Part shown: in pieces, positions 16,838-24,756 of the stretch
Numbering within the stretch: the stretch's first letter is position 1
Layout of the letters: each line of letters begins with the position of its first letter
NCBI RefSeq assembly: GCF_014287875.1
Contig: NZ_JACOPN010000001.1
Coordinates: forward strand, 372,001-436,000
Reading direction: 5' to 3'
Source of the DNA: Flintibacter faecis
GTDB taxonomy: Bacteria > Bacillota > Clostridia > Oscillospirales > Oscillospiraceae
Length of the DNA stretch: 64,000 bases
The notes under the pieces: generated by a model
Database searches by the model: none
The model's input: the letters and a program-made list of their open reading frames with translations, nothing else
Told to the model about the DNA's origin: nothing
Made by a program: the position numbers and the translations under genes

Positions 16838-16921
16838 ATGGTCACTTATTCCGACCTGTTTCAGCTCGGCATTCTGATCGTCAGCATCATTTCTCTGGTT
16901 CTCCAGATAAAAAAGAAGTAA
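16838..16921 (+). CDS. Holin-like type I toxin peptide
   Basis: 27-residue hydrophobic peptide: short polar N-terminus, one membrane segment (about residues 8-23) and the tail QIKKK, which is the pattern of the TxpA/BsrG-like putative holin-like toxin family (Hol_Tox). Such peptides insert in the membrane and stop growth. The ATG at 16838 is preceded by GGAGGGGG. That ribosome site can pair with ACCTCCTCC at 16806-16814, so the full-length messenger is probably translationally masked; an upstream GGGAGGAGG (16781-16789) offers an alternative pairing. The 3' end overlaps an antisense RNA. Confidence 0.8.
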   Translation: MVTYSDLFQLGILIVSIISLVLQIKKK

Positions 16922-16998
16922 CCGCCCTAAGTTTGCCCACTTAACGGTTACTTCTCTGTAGCTTAAGGGGCTCCCGTCTACCGGCAGCGCCTTCTCTT
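16907..16998 (-). ncRNA. Antisense antitoxin RNA of the type I module
   Basis: Minus-strand transcript from the promoter at 17005-17032, start about 16998, overlapping the toxin 3' end by roughly 90 nt. It ends in a perfect 11-bp stem AGAAGTAACCG / CGGTTACTTCT (16945-16955 with 16914-16924) followed by TTTTTT. That T-run is the complement of the toxin's terminal Lys codons. The arrangement is that of RatA against TxpA: pairing with the toxin messenger and loss of both to RNase III is the expected action (family knowledge). Confidence 0.75.
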
Positions 16999-17004
16999 AT
17001 GTTC

Positions 17005-17032
17005 AGTATAACATGATTTGGTAAAAAGTCAA
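17005..17032 (-). promoter_or_regulatory. Antitoxin RNA promoter
   Basis: Minus strand -35 TTGACT (17027-17032), 16-bp spacer, -10 TATACT (17005-17010). The -35 lies inside one copy of a 26-bp direct repeat. Confidence 0.75.
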
Positions 17033-17052
17033 TCCCCCGCCGGGGGATCGAC
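17027..17052. repeat. 26-bp direct repeat, left copy
   Basis: AGTCAATCCCC-CGC-CGGGGGATCGAC; the right copy at 17597-17622 differs at two positions. Each holds an inner palindrome ATCCCC/GGGGGAT. Between the copies lie only interspersed repeats. Confidence 0.8.
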
Positions 17053-17076
17053 CCAGCGTGTCAATAAACCCATTTC

Positions 17077-17578
17077 TGTCATTCCGAGGAGCGCAGCACC
17101 CGCAAGGGGTACGCCGCATCCGTAAGGCAGCAGAGCTGCCAACGGCTGCGCAGCACCCGCAAGGGGTGCGCCGCATCCGTGACTGAGAGGGCGGGCGGAT
17201 GATATCCGCCCCTACACCTGCTTCACTGGTCTCTTGTAGGGGCGGCTATCAGCCGCCCGCCGTCGGCGTACAAGGCAAGCATTGCGGGCGGATGGGGACA
17301 TCCGCCCCTACGGAATGTGACGAACCTTGTCCGTAGGGGCCGCTGTCCTCAGCGGCCCGCCGTCGGTGTATGCACCCACAGTATCCCCGTCCAGCAGCCT
17401 CCCTTGTCAAAGGGAGGTGGCACGGCGAAGCCGTGACGGAAGGATTCCGACTACCGGAAAGCTGTCCTAAAAACGGAATCCCTCAGTCAGCTTCGCTGAC
17501 AGCCCCCTTTAACAAGGGGGCCAAGGGACGGGGGTTACGGATTGCCACGTCGGCCCGTTGGGCCTCCTCGCAATGACA
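17077..17578. repeat. Dense cluster of interspersed palindromic repeats
   Basis: No gene is seen from 17054 to 17596. Units in order: a 2835-family unit (17077-17128) with CGCAGCACCCGCAAGGGGT repeated at 17147-17170; a GGGCGGAT...ATCCGCCCCTAC element with its inverse (17191-17265); two more such elements (17283-17365); a CTCCCTTGTCAAAGGGAGG / CACGGCGAAGCCGTG unit (17398-17440); a CAGTCAGCTTCGCTGACAG / CCCCCTTTAACAAGGGGG unit (17485-17525); and a forward 2835-family unit (17536-17578). Confidence 0.82.
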
Positions 17579-17596
17579 GGCTTTTTCGACAGTCTC

Positions 17597-17622
17597 AGTC
17601 AATCCCCGTCCGGGGGATCGAC
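17597..17622. repeat. 26-bp direct repeat, right copy
   Basis: Near-identical to 17027-17052, located just after the prfC stop codon, where its GATCCCCC/GGGGATT palindrome may act as a weak terminator on the minus strand. Confidence 0.8.
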
Positions 17623-17631
17623 TTTTGTTTA

Positions 17632-19239
17632 TCAGAACTTCGCGCCGCCGAATTCGGCCAGTTTCAGGTCTTTGTTCTTGTCCTGCACCCACTGGATGGA
17701 CCACTGGGCGGCAAAGAGGAGCAGCTGGTTGCCCTTGTAGTCCTCCACCAGCTTGGCGTCGTTGGGCAGCAGCAGGTCCTCCTCCTTCAGGGGTGGGGCA
17801 TCCGGGTCGTCCCGCACGATCCAGCGCAGGTACTCGTAGGGCAGGCCCTCTTTATACAGCTCCACGTTATACTCGCTGCGCAGGCGGTACTCCAGCACGT
17901 CGAACTGCAGGGTGCCCACCACGCCCACGATGACCTCCTCCATGCCGGTGTAGGGGGTCTTGAAAATCTGGATGGCACCCTCCTGGGCGATCTGCTCCAC
18001 ACCCTTTAAGAACTGCTTGCGCTTCATGGTGTCGATGGAGCGGATGCGCTGGAAATGCTCCGGGGCGAAGGTGGGGATGGGGTCGAACTTGAACTTCTTC
18101 CCCGGGGCGCACAGGGTGTCGCCGATGGAGAAGATGCCCGGGTCGAACACGCCGATGATATCTCCGGCATAGGCCTCCTCGATGATCTCCCGCTCGGCGG
18201 CCATCAGCTGCTGGGGGCGGGAGAGGCGGATCTTCTTGCCGCCCTGCATGTGATAGACCTCCTTGTCCGCCTCGAACTTGCCGGAGACCACCCGCATGAA
18301 GGCGATGCGGTCCCGGTGGGCCTTGTTCATGTTGGCCTGGATCTTAAAGACAAAGGCGGAGAAGTCGTCGTCGAAGGAGTCGATGATCTCGTCCCCGGCC
18401 CGGCGGGGCAGGGGGGCGGTGGTCATGCGCAGGAACTCCTCCAAAAAGGGCTCCACGCCGAAGTTGGTCAGGGCGGAGCCGAAGAACACGGGGGACAGCT
18501 TGCCGTGGCGCACCCGGTCCATGTCAAAGTCGCAGGAGGCCCCGTCCAGCAGCTCGATCTCGTCCACCAGCTGGTCCCGGCGGGCCTGTCCGATGAGGTC
18601 TGCCAAGGCGGGGTCGTCGGGCTCGATCTCGGTGGCGGTGGCCGCCCGGGCGTTGGTGTTGGAGGTAAAGTGGATGACCTTTCGGTTCTGCCGGTCGTAC
18701 ACGCCCTGAAAGTCCTTGCCGCAGCCGATGGGCCAGTTCATGGCATAGGTGTCCAGCCCCAGCTCATGCTCCAGCTCCTCGCACAGCTCAAAGGGGTCCC
18801 GGCTCTCCCGGTCCATCTTATTGATGAAGGTGAAGATGGGGATATCCCGCATGGCGCAAACCTTGAACAGCTTGCGGGTCTGGGCCTCCACGCCCTTGGC
18901 CGCGTCGATGACCATCACGGCGGAGTCGGCGGCCATCAGGGTGCGATAGGTATCCTCGGAGAAGTCCTGGTGGCCGGGGGTGTCCAGGATGTTGATGCAG
19001 AAGCCCTCGTACTGAAACTGCATCACCGAGGAGGTGACGGAGATGCCGCGCTGCTTTTCGATCTCCATCCAGTCGGAGGTGGCAGCCCGGGTGTTCTTCT
19101 TGCCCTTGACCTGACCGGCCTGGGCGATGGCTCCGCCATAGAGCAGGAATTTCTCCGTCAGGGTGGTCTTGCCCGCGTCGGGGTGAGAGATGATGGCAAA
19201 GGTGCGTCTGCGCTTGATTTCCGCTTCGTATTTGGACAA
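17632..19239 (-). CDS. prfC: Peptide chain release factor 3
   Basis: 535-residue translational GTPase that recycles RF1/RF2 from the ribosome. G1 SHPDAGKTTLTEK, switch region RGISVTSSVMQF, G3 DTPGHQDFSEDTYRTL, G4 NKMDRE are all present, followed by domain 2 (FVFKIQANMNKAHRDRIAF) and the RF3 C-terminal domain (FGGAKF end). Length matches the family. The start is taken as TTG at 19239, nine bases after AGGGAG; the frame extends to 19260 without a better site. Monocistronic. Confidence 0.93.
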   Translation of the reverse strand: MSKYEAEIKRRRTFAIISHPDAGKTTLTEKFLLYGGAIAQAGQVKGKKNTRAATSDWMEIEKQRGISVTSSVMQFQYEGFCINILDTPGHQDFSEDTYRTLMAADSAVMVIDAAKGVEAQTRKLFKVCAMRDIPIFTFINKMDRESRDPFELCEELEHELGLDTYAMNWPIGCGKDFQGVYDRQNRKVIHFTSNTNARAATATEIEPDDPALADLIGQARRDQLVDEIELLDGASCDFDMDRVRHGKLSPVFFGSALTNFGVEPFLEEFLRMTTAPLPRRAGDEIIDSFDDDFSAFVFKIQANMNKAHRDRIAFMRVVSGKFEADKEVYHMQGGKKIRLSRPQQLMAAEREIIEEAYAGDIIGVFDPGIFSIGDTLCAPGKKFKFDPIPTFAPEHFQRIRSIDTMKRKQFLKGVEQIAQEGAIQIFKTPYTGMEEVIVGVVGTLQFDVLEYRLRSEYNVELYKEGLPYEYLRWIVRDDPDAPPLKEEDLLLPNDAKLVEDYKGNQLLLFAAQWSIQWVQDKNKDLKLAEFGGAKF

Positions 19240-19363
19240 AAGGGTCCACTCCCTTATCAAAAATTCGCATAGAAAGGCGGCTGAATAAACTGGATGATCC
19301 GTGCAGCCGCAAGCGTAGTTATTATATCATGCTCAACAGCGGAAATCTATAGGGAATGGGCAT

Positions 19364-19396
19364 AAAAATCGGGGAAGCGGCATTTGCCGCTTCCCC
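19364..19396 (-). terminator. gdhA terminator
   Basis: 11-bp stem GGGGAAGCGGC / GCCGCTTCCCC and, on the minus strand, GATTTTTA after it. Confidence 0.9.
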
Positions 19397-19423
19397 GAAA
19401 GAAAGACTTGTTTGGGTTTTCGA

Positions 19424-20776
19424 TTAGAAAATACCCTGAGCCATCATGGCATCGGCAACCTTCTGGAAGCCCACGATGTTGGCACCGGCGACCAGGTCAT
19501 AGCCCAGGCCATAGCGCTCAGCAGCCTCGACGGAGTTGTGATAGATGTTCTTCATGATGGCGTGCATCTTCTCATCAACTTCCTCGGCGGTCCAGTACAG
19601 ACGCTCGGCGTTCTGAGCCATCTCCAGCTCGGACACGGCCACGCCGCAGGCGTTAACAGCCTTGGAGGGGGCCACGACCATGTGCTTCTGCTCCTTCAGG
19701 AACTCCAGAGCATCGTTGGTGGTGGGCATGTTGGCGACCTCGATGTAGTACTTCACACCGGACTCGGCGATCTTCTTGGCCCACTCCAGGTTGACATCGT
19801 TCTGGGTGGCGGCGGGCATGTAGATGTCCACGTCCTTGACGCCCCAGCACTTCTGGTTGGGAACGAACTCGCAGCCGAACTTGTCAGCATAGGGCTTGCA
19901 GTGCTTGGGATCGTTGGCGCGCATCTCCAGGATGTAGTTCAGCTTCTCCTCGGTCACGACGCCGTCGGGATCGTGGATGTAGCCGTCGGGACCGGCGAAG
20001 TAGGTGACAGCGGCACCCAGCTCAGCGGCCTTCTTCATGATGCCCCAGCCCACATTGCCGTAGCCGGAGATGGCGATCTTCTTGCCCTTGATGTCCACGC
20101 CGTCGTGCTTCAGGGCCTCGACCAGATAGTACACAGCGCCGAAACCGGTGGCCTCGGGGCGCAGGATGGAACCGCCGGTGACAACGGACTTGCCGGACAC
20201 GGCGCCGAACTCGGAACCGCCGACGATGCGGCGATACTGGCCATACAGGTAGCCGATCTCACGGCCGCCCACGCCCAGGTCGCCGGCGGGGCAGTCGATG
20301 TCCTGGCCGATGTGGCGATACAGCTCGGTCATAAAGGCCTGGCAGAAGCGCATGATCTCGGCATCGCTGCGGCCGCGGGGGTCGAAGTCGGAGCCGCCCT
20401 TGGCGCCGCCGATGGGCAGACCGGTCATAGCGTCCTTAAAGACCTGCTCGAAGCCCAGGAACTTGATGATGGACAGGTTGACGGAGGGGTCGAAACGCAG
20501 ACCGCCCTTGAAGGGGCCGAGGGCCGCGTTGTACTGCACGCGGTAGCCGCGGTTGACGTGCCACTCGTGGTTGTCGTCCTCCCAGGTCACGCGGAACTCG
20601 ATGGCGCGCTCGGGCTCGACCATCCGCTCCAGCAGGCAGGCCTTCTCATACTCGGGGTGGGCGTTGATGACGGGCTCCAGAGAGGTCAGGACCTCCTCGA
20701 CGGTCTGCAGAAACTCGGGCTCGTGGGAGTTCTTGGCCTTGGTGGCCTCAATGACGCGCTCAATGTACTTGTTCAT
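19424..20776 (-). CDS. gdhA: Glutamate dehydrogenase (NADP-type, family I)
   Basis: 450-residue hexameric GDH catalysing reversible 2-oxoglutarate amination. Seen: FRVTWEDDNHEWHVNRGYRVQYN, GPFKGGLRFDPSVN with the substrate-binding Lys, LPIGGAKGGSDFDPRGRS with the catalytic Lys region, GGSILRPEATGFG, and the Rossmann loop ISGYGNVGWG. Length and insertion pattern match the anaerobe type I enzymes. The ATG at 20776 follows AGGAGGAACGAAACA; the farther upstream in-frame ATG overlaps the promoter region. A candidate promoter TTTACA-16-TATCAT lies at 20874-20901. Confidence 0.96.
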   Translation of the reverse strand: MNKYIERVIEATKAKNSHEPEFLQTVEEVLTSLEPVINAHPEYEKACLLERMVEPERAIEFRVTWEDDNHEWHVNRGYRVQYNAALGPFKGGLRFDPSVNLSIIKFLGFEQVFKDAMTGLPIGGAKGGSDFDPRGRSDAEIMRFCQAFMTELYRHIGQDIDCPAGDLGVGGREIGYLYGQYRRIVGGSEFGAVSGKSVVTGGSILRPEATGFGAVYYLVEALKHDGVDIKGKKIAISGYGNVGWGIMKKAAELGAAVTYFAGPDGYIHDPDGVVTEEKLNYILEMRANDPKHCKPYADKFGCEFVPNQKCWGVKDVDIYMPAATQNDVNLEWAKKIAESGVKYYIEVANMPTTNDALEFLKEQKHMVVAPSKAVNACGVAVSELEMAQNAERLYWTAEEVDEKMHAIMKNIYHNSVEAAERYGLGYDLVAGANIVGFQKVADAMMAQGIF

Positions 20777-20980
20777 TGTTTCGTTCCTCCTAAAAGTTTT
20801 TTCAGTCGGTTTATGTTTTGAAGGTTCTCTTTCATTTCGCATTCAGGGAACCTTTTCCTCTTCCGATGTGTCTATGATATCACAAAACGGCCAGGTGTAA
20901 ATCATAAATTTTGTTGGGGTTACCACAGGCAAATGGCTGTGGTCCTCTATTTTTCCTCTTCTGTTCGCCTGTGGCGCAAA

Positions 20981-21018
20981 GAAAAACAGCCCTTTTCACA
21001 AAATGGAAGGGCTGTTTT
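20981..21018. terminator. Terminator of the GNAT gene
   Basis: AAAAACAGCCCTT / AAGGGCTGTTTTT, symmetrical, downstream of the minus-strand acetyltransferase. Confidence 0.88.
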
Positions 21019-21036
21019 TGTGCAATTTGCAAGTTT

Positions 21037-21900
21037 TCAGTCAAATGCCAGGCCCAGATAGGCCCGGATGTCCCGGTCCCAAGCCTGATCCAGCTCCGGG
21101 GAGAGCCACTTCATCATGCCGAAGGGGACGCTGTCGCCCAACGTGCGGTAGGTCCCGCCGAACTTGGGCAGCAGCTGGGGCAGCACGGCGGCGATCTGGT
21201 CCACCGCCTCCGGGCTGCCGATGAGCTCCTTCACCAGCAGGTTCTTGTCCCCGGTGCCCTCGGCGCACAGGGCGGCGGGGCCGGCTGGGGCACCCACCAG
21301 GTACATGCCGCCGCCGTCGATGCGGCAGCACCCGGCCTGATAGAGCAGGGCATCCATGGGCAGGGCGATGTGGCCCAGCTTGGACAGCAGGCCCTCCCGC
21401 AGCACGCCGTATTCCGCCGCGTTCACCAGCTTCATCTTGGGCAGGGTCTCCGGGGCCTTTTGGCCCAGCTCCGGGGTCCAGTGATGCTCGTCCTGGGTGA
21501 AGCACTCGAAAAAGCCCTGCTTGGCGAAGAAGCCGTGGAGCTCCCGGCTGGCAGGCACGGTGGTCACCGCCTGGATGCCCCGGTCCCGGAAATAGAGCCC
21601 GGCCCCCTCCAGCAGCTTGCCGGCCAGGCCCTTGCCCCGCCAGTCGGGGTGGACGCACACGGCGTACAGATAGGCCGCCCGGAAGATCTGGTCCTTGCCG
21701 GGGATGCTCAACACGGTGCTGAACCAGGCGGTCATGGCCCGCACAGCCCCCTCCGCCTCCAGCACCAGCACCCGGTCGGGCCGGTAGTAGTTCTTATAGA
21801 AGTTGTTGATATAGGCCCGGTCGTCACCAAAGGACAGGGACCACAGCGTCCGCTGAACGGGCACATCCTCCGGCACGGAGGGACGAAGCAGAATCTCCAT
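21037..21900 (-). CDS. GNAT family N-acetyltransferase
   Basis: 287-residue protein with an N-terminal GNAT fold: acetyl-CoA loop VHPDWRGKGLAGKLLEGA (about residues 88-105; the R/Q-x-x-G-x-G/A signature reads RGKGLA) and ASRELHGFFAKQGF. The C-terminal half (about 150-287) is a second domain of the Eis-like or two-domain GNAT kind and ends in a conserved-looking PFGMMKWL. AGGAG sits before the ATG at 21900. Substrate unknown. Confidence 0.87.
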   Translation of the reverse strand: MEILLRPSVPEDVPVQRTLWSLSFGDDRAYINNFYKNYYRPDRVLVLEAEGAVRAMTAWFSTVLSIPGKDQIFRAAYLYAVCVHPDWRGKGLAGKLLEGAGLYFRDRGIQAVTTVPASRELHGFFAKQGFFECFTQDEHHWTPELGQKAPETLPKMKLVNAAEYGVLREGLLSKLGHIALPMDALLYQAGCCRIDGGGMYLVGAPAGPAALCAEGTGDKNLLVKELIGSPEAVDQIAAVLPQLLPKFGGTYRTLGDSVPFGMMKWLSPELDQAWDRDIRAYLGLAFD

Positions 21901-21942
21901 GGATCATTTTCTCCTTACTTTCATGCTTATGCTCTTGCGTGT

Positions 21943-22146
21943 TTAATACAGCTCGCTCTTTGCGGGCAGGATGAGGGCGCAGGCGGCATAGGCCACCACG
22001 CCCACGGTGCAGGTGAACAGGCTGAGCAGCACCCAGCCCACCCGGACCAGATTGGGGTCCACGTTAAAGTATTCCCCAAAGCCGCCGCACACGCCGCACA
22101 GCATTTTGTCGTTTCCTTCCGTTCGGTAAAGCCGCTTTTGTTCCAT
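21943..22146 (-). CDS. PspC domain protein
   Basis: 67 residues, a stand-alone PspC module: RLYRTEGNDKMLCGVCGGFGEYFNVDPNLVRVGWVL region followed by a membrane segment (about 40-62). PspC proteins take part in membrane-stress sensing in other bacteria; no pspA homologue is adjacent. The ATG at 22146 is chosen over 22164 because GGAGGTGCTGAGT precedes it. Confidence 0.88.
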   Translation of the reverse strand: MEQKRLYRTEGNDKMLCGVCGGFGEYFNVDPNLVRVGWVLLSLFTCTVGVVAYAACALILPAKSELY

Positions 22147-22220
22147 ACTCAGCACCTCCGTCACAGTGGGCAGAAACTGCCCTTGTTCTTATGGTATGAT
22201 GTTTGGCCGGTTCGGTCCAG

Positions 22221-23396
22221 TCAGGCCTTGGCGGCCACCAGGTCCCCGTGGTCGTTGAAGTGGACGGCCCGGATCTGGCTGCCGGTGGCCTTTTTGATGT
22301 CGTCCAGGCGGATGCTCTCCGTCACCGAGGACACCAGGGAGAAGGCCACGCCGTGGCGCTTGGCCCGGCCGGTTCGGCCGATGCGGTGGATATAATACTC
22401 GTTCTCGTCGGGCACATCGTAGTTGAACACCGCATCCACGTCGTCGATGTCCAGGCCCCGGGCAGCCACGTCGGTGGCCACCAGCACCCGCATCTTGCCC
22501 TCCCGGAACTTCTGCAGGGTCTTTTCCCGCACCACCTGGGGGATATCCCCGTGGATGGCTGCACAGGAGATGCCCCGCATATCCAGCAGCCCGGCCAGCC
22601 GGTCGGTCATATTCTTGGTGTTGCAAAAGGCGATGACCCGCTCATAGCCCCCCATGTCCAGCAGATGGGCCATCACCTCGGCCTTTTCGCTGCGCTCCAC
22701 CTGAAGACTGTATTGGACGATGTCAGGCCGGTTCTCCTGGTCGGCCTGGACGGTGATCTCCACCGGGTCCCGCTGATAGACCCAGGAGATGTCCAGCACC
22801 TCCCGGGAGATGGTGGCGGAGAACATGCCCAGATTCCGCCGACGGGGCATGGTGTCCAGAATGTGGGTCACGTCCCGGACAAAGCCCATGTCCAGCATCC
22901 GGTCGGCCTCGTCCAGCACCACGGTCTGCACCTTGTCCAGGCGGACGGTGCGCCGCTTCATGTGGTCCATCAGGCGGCCGGGGGTGGCCACCACGATCTG
23001 GGGGGCCTTTTTCAGCTGGTTGATCTGCCGGTCAATGGGCTGGCCGCCATAGAGGCAGACCACCCGCACCCCCTCTTTAAAGGCGCACAGGTCCCGCAGC
23101 TCGTCCTGGATCTGGATGGCCAGTTCCCGGGTGGGGGCCAGCACCAGGGCCTGGACATCGGCATTTTCCGGGTCGATGTGCTCCACCATGGGAATGCCGA
23201 AGGCAAAGGTCTTGCCCGTGCCCGTGGGGGCCTTGGCAATGACATCCTTCCAGTCCATGAAATAGGGGATGGCCCCGGCCTGTACCGGGGTGGCCTGAAC
23301 ATAGCCCTTTTTGTCAATGGCCCGCATCAGCTCGTCTGACAGGCCCAGCTGGCGGTATTCCGCCTGGGGGGATACCGTCTGTCCGTTGATCTCCAT
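22221..23396 (-). CDS. DEAD-box ATP-dependent RNA helicase
   Basis: 391 residues: Q motif (YVQATPVQAGAIP), motif I APTGTGKT, Ia PTRELAIQI, II DEAD (VLDEADRMLD), III SAT, IV-VI including RVIAFCNTKN, ATDVAARGLDID and HRIGRTGRA. A core helicase with only a short C-terminal tail, of the CshA/DbpA-lacking-domain kind, acting in RNA unwinding or mRNA decay. The ATG at 23396 follows AAGGAGCG. A promoter TAGACA-17-TATAAT at 23546-23574 leaves a leader of about 145 nt, typical of cold-inducible helicases. Confidence 0.93.
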   Translation of the reverse strand: MEINGQTVSPQAEYRQLGLSDELMRAIDKKGYVQATPVQAGAIPYFMDWKDVIAKAPTGTGKTFAFGIPMVEHIDPENADVQALVLAPTRELAIQIQDELRDLCAFKEGVRVVCLYGGQPIDRQINQLKKAPQIVVATPGRLMDHMKRRTVRLDKVQTVVLDEADRMLDMGFVRDVTHILDTMPRRRNLGMFSATISREVLDISWVYQRDPVEITVQADQENRPDIVQYSLQVERSEKAEVMAHLLDMGGYERVIAFCNTKNMTDRLAGLLDMRGISCAAIHGDIPQVVREKTLQKFREGKMRVLVATDVAARGLDIDDVDAVFNYDVPDENEYYIHRIGRTGRAKRHGVAFSLVSSVTESIRLDDIKKATGSQIRAVHFNDHGDLVAAKA

Positions 23397-23545
23397 TTTT
23401 GTGTTTCGCTCCTTTTTGTCTCGTGTGCAGTTTTGCGATCCAAGCCTCCACAACGACACAAAAACGGTCAAAACACCTTTCTCCTCGGCGCGGCCCAGAT
23501 CGAACGCGGCAAAAAACCGCCCAATTATCCAGTATGCTACCTTGC

Positions 23546-23574
23546 ATTATAGCCACACCGGGCCCGTTTGTCTA
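23546..23574 (-). promoter_or_regulatory. DEAD-box helicase promoter
   Basis: Minus strand -35 TAGACA (23569-23574), 17-bp spacer, perfect -10 TATAAT (23546-23551). Confidence 0.65.
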
Positions 23575-23596
23575 TCCTTTCTTTCCATCACGATTG

Positions 23597-23625
23597 GACA
23601 GGGGCCCGCCCTTCGGCCCCTGTCC
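23597..23625. terminator. Hairpin after the XRE gene
   Basis: GGACAGGGGC / GCCCCTGTCC around CCGCCCTTCG; no T-run on the minus strand, so a weak terminator at best. Confidence 0.45.
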
Positions 23626-23643
23626 CGCTCCCAAGGAGCGGCG

Positions 23644-23976
23644 CTACAGATATTTTTTCAGAGAGACAATAGTGGCCTTTACAACGTCCACCACGATCTT
23701 CATCTGCTGGGTCGTGCAGCTCTCCAGCAACTGCGCCAGCTCGTCCAGCACGCCCCCGCGCTCGGTGGGGCTGCCCTGGAGCAGCAGCTCGTCGGTGCTC
23801 ACCTCCAGGGCCTCCGCCAGCGACACCAACACGGGGAGGCTCAGCTTGGTATTGCCTGTTTCGATGTGGCTCATATGGGTGGTTGAGATGCCCACCAGCT
23901 CCGCCAGCTGCTCCTGGGACAGGCCGTGGGCCTTTCTCGTCTTTCGTATCCGCTGCCCGATCACATAATAGTCCAT
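23644..23976 (-). CDS. XRE family transcriptional regulator
   Basis: 110 residues: helix-turn-helix at about 7-60 (IRKTRKAHGLSQEQLAELVG, then STTHMSHIETGNTKLSL), then a helical tail. AGGAATGTT precedes the ATG at 23976. It is divergent from the SLH-protein operon. The intergenic region holds three copies of a (G/A)TATAGG motif, two facing each other as CCTATATAAT...AATTGTATAGG (23987-24021) and a third at 24048-24054, which are candidate binding sites for it. Confidence 0.88.
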   Translation of the reverse strand: MDYYVIGQRIRKTRKAHGLSQEQLAELVGISTTHMSHIETGNTKLSLPVLVSLAEALEVSTDELLLQGSPTERGGVLDELAQLLESCTTQQMKIVVDVVKATIVSLKKYL

Positions 23977-23986
23977 AACATTCCTG

Positions 23987-24054
23987 CCTATATAATTAGA
24001 ATCCACTTGAATTGTATAGGTAGCTGTGCTAGAGTATAATAAACTGTATAGGCG
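23987..24054. promoter_or_regulatory. Candidate operator region (TATAGG motifs) between XRE and SLH genes
   Basis: CCTATATAATT and AATTGTATAGG face each other across 12 bp; CTGTATAGG repeats about 30 bp on. A TATAAT-like box (AGTATAATAAAC, about 24034-24042) lies between the second and third copies. Confidence 0.4.
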
Positions 24055-24160
24055 AATTTATGTGCATATAGTTAAAATGTAAGAGGAGAGGAGTGGAGCA
24101 GATCCCGGCTTATACAGGATACATCCCACGGCAAATTATCAGAAAGCAAGGTGATCGAAC

Positions 24161-24736
24161 ATGAAGCGCATCTTCCAAAAGGGGGCGTCCGCCCTGCTGG
24201 CCCTGGCCCTGGCCGTCAGTCCCGCCCTGGCGGCGTCATCCTTCCCCGACGTGGCGGAGAACGCGGCCTATGCCCAGGCTGTGGACTATGTGAGCCAGGC
24301 CGGGATCATGGTGGGGGACGACAAGGGCAATTTTGCCCCGGAGAAAACGGTGACCCGGGCGGAGATGGCCACCATTTTGTGCAACGTATTGGAGGAAAAC
24401 CAGGGCCTGACCACCGACGGCTCCGTCTTTACTGACGTCCCGGCCCAGCACTGGGCCAACCGCTATGTGGTCAAGGCAGCGGAGCTGGGTCTGGTCAGCG
24501 GCTATGGAAACGGCAAGTTTGGCCCGTCGGACAAAGTGACCTATGAGCAGGCTATCACTATGGTGGTCCAGGCCGCCGGGGGCGGCGGCGAGGCGACGGA
24601 ACTGGGCGGCTATCCTGACGGCTTTGTGAAGTTGGCCCAGTCCTTCGGCCTGCTGGAGGGGATCAGCAGCGGAAAGGGCCAGGCGTTTTCCCGGGCCGAA
24701 GTGGCCATGCTGATTTACAATCTGCAAAATAACTAA
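24161..24736 (+). CDS. Secreted protein of three SLH repeats
   Basis: 191 residues: signal peptide (about 1-25, cleavage after ALA), then three S-layer homology repeats (about 26-80, 88-142, 150-190; SSFPDVAENAAYAQAVDYV, FTDVPAQHWANRYVVKAAELGLVSGYGNGKFGP without any further domain). SLH repeats bind pyruvylated secondary wall polymer. With no partner domain it may be a free anchor unit or S-layer accessory. AAGGTGAT precedes the ATG; 20 bp separate it from the C39-like gene, so they are likely co-transcribed. Confidence 0.87.
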   Translation: MKRIFQKGASALLALALAVSPALAASSFPDVAENAAYAQAVDYVSQAGIMVGDDKGNFAPEKTVTRAEMATILCNVLEENQGLTTDGSVFTDVPAQHWANRYVVKAAELGLVSGYGNGKFGPSDKVTYEQAITMVVQAAGGGGEATELGGYPDGFVKLAQSFGLLEGISSGKGQAFSRAEVAMLIYNLQNN

Positions 24737-24756
24737 AAATACTGGAGAGGATCAAA

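Noticed and set aside
17077-17578. Possible CRISPR array
   Set aside because: Repeats are of several families, inverted and unevenly spaced, with no constant repeat-spacer rhythm and no cas genes.
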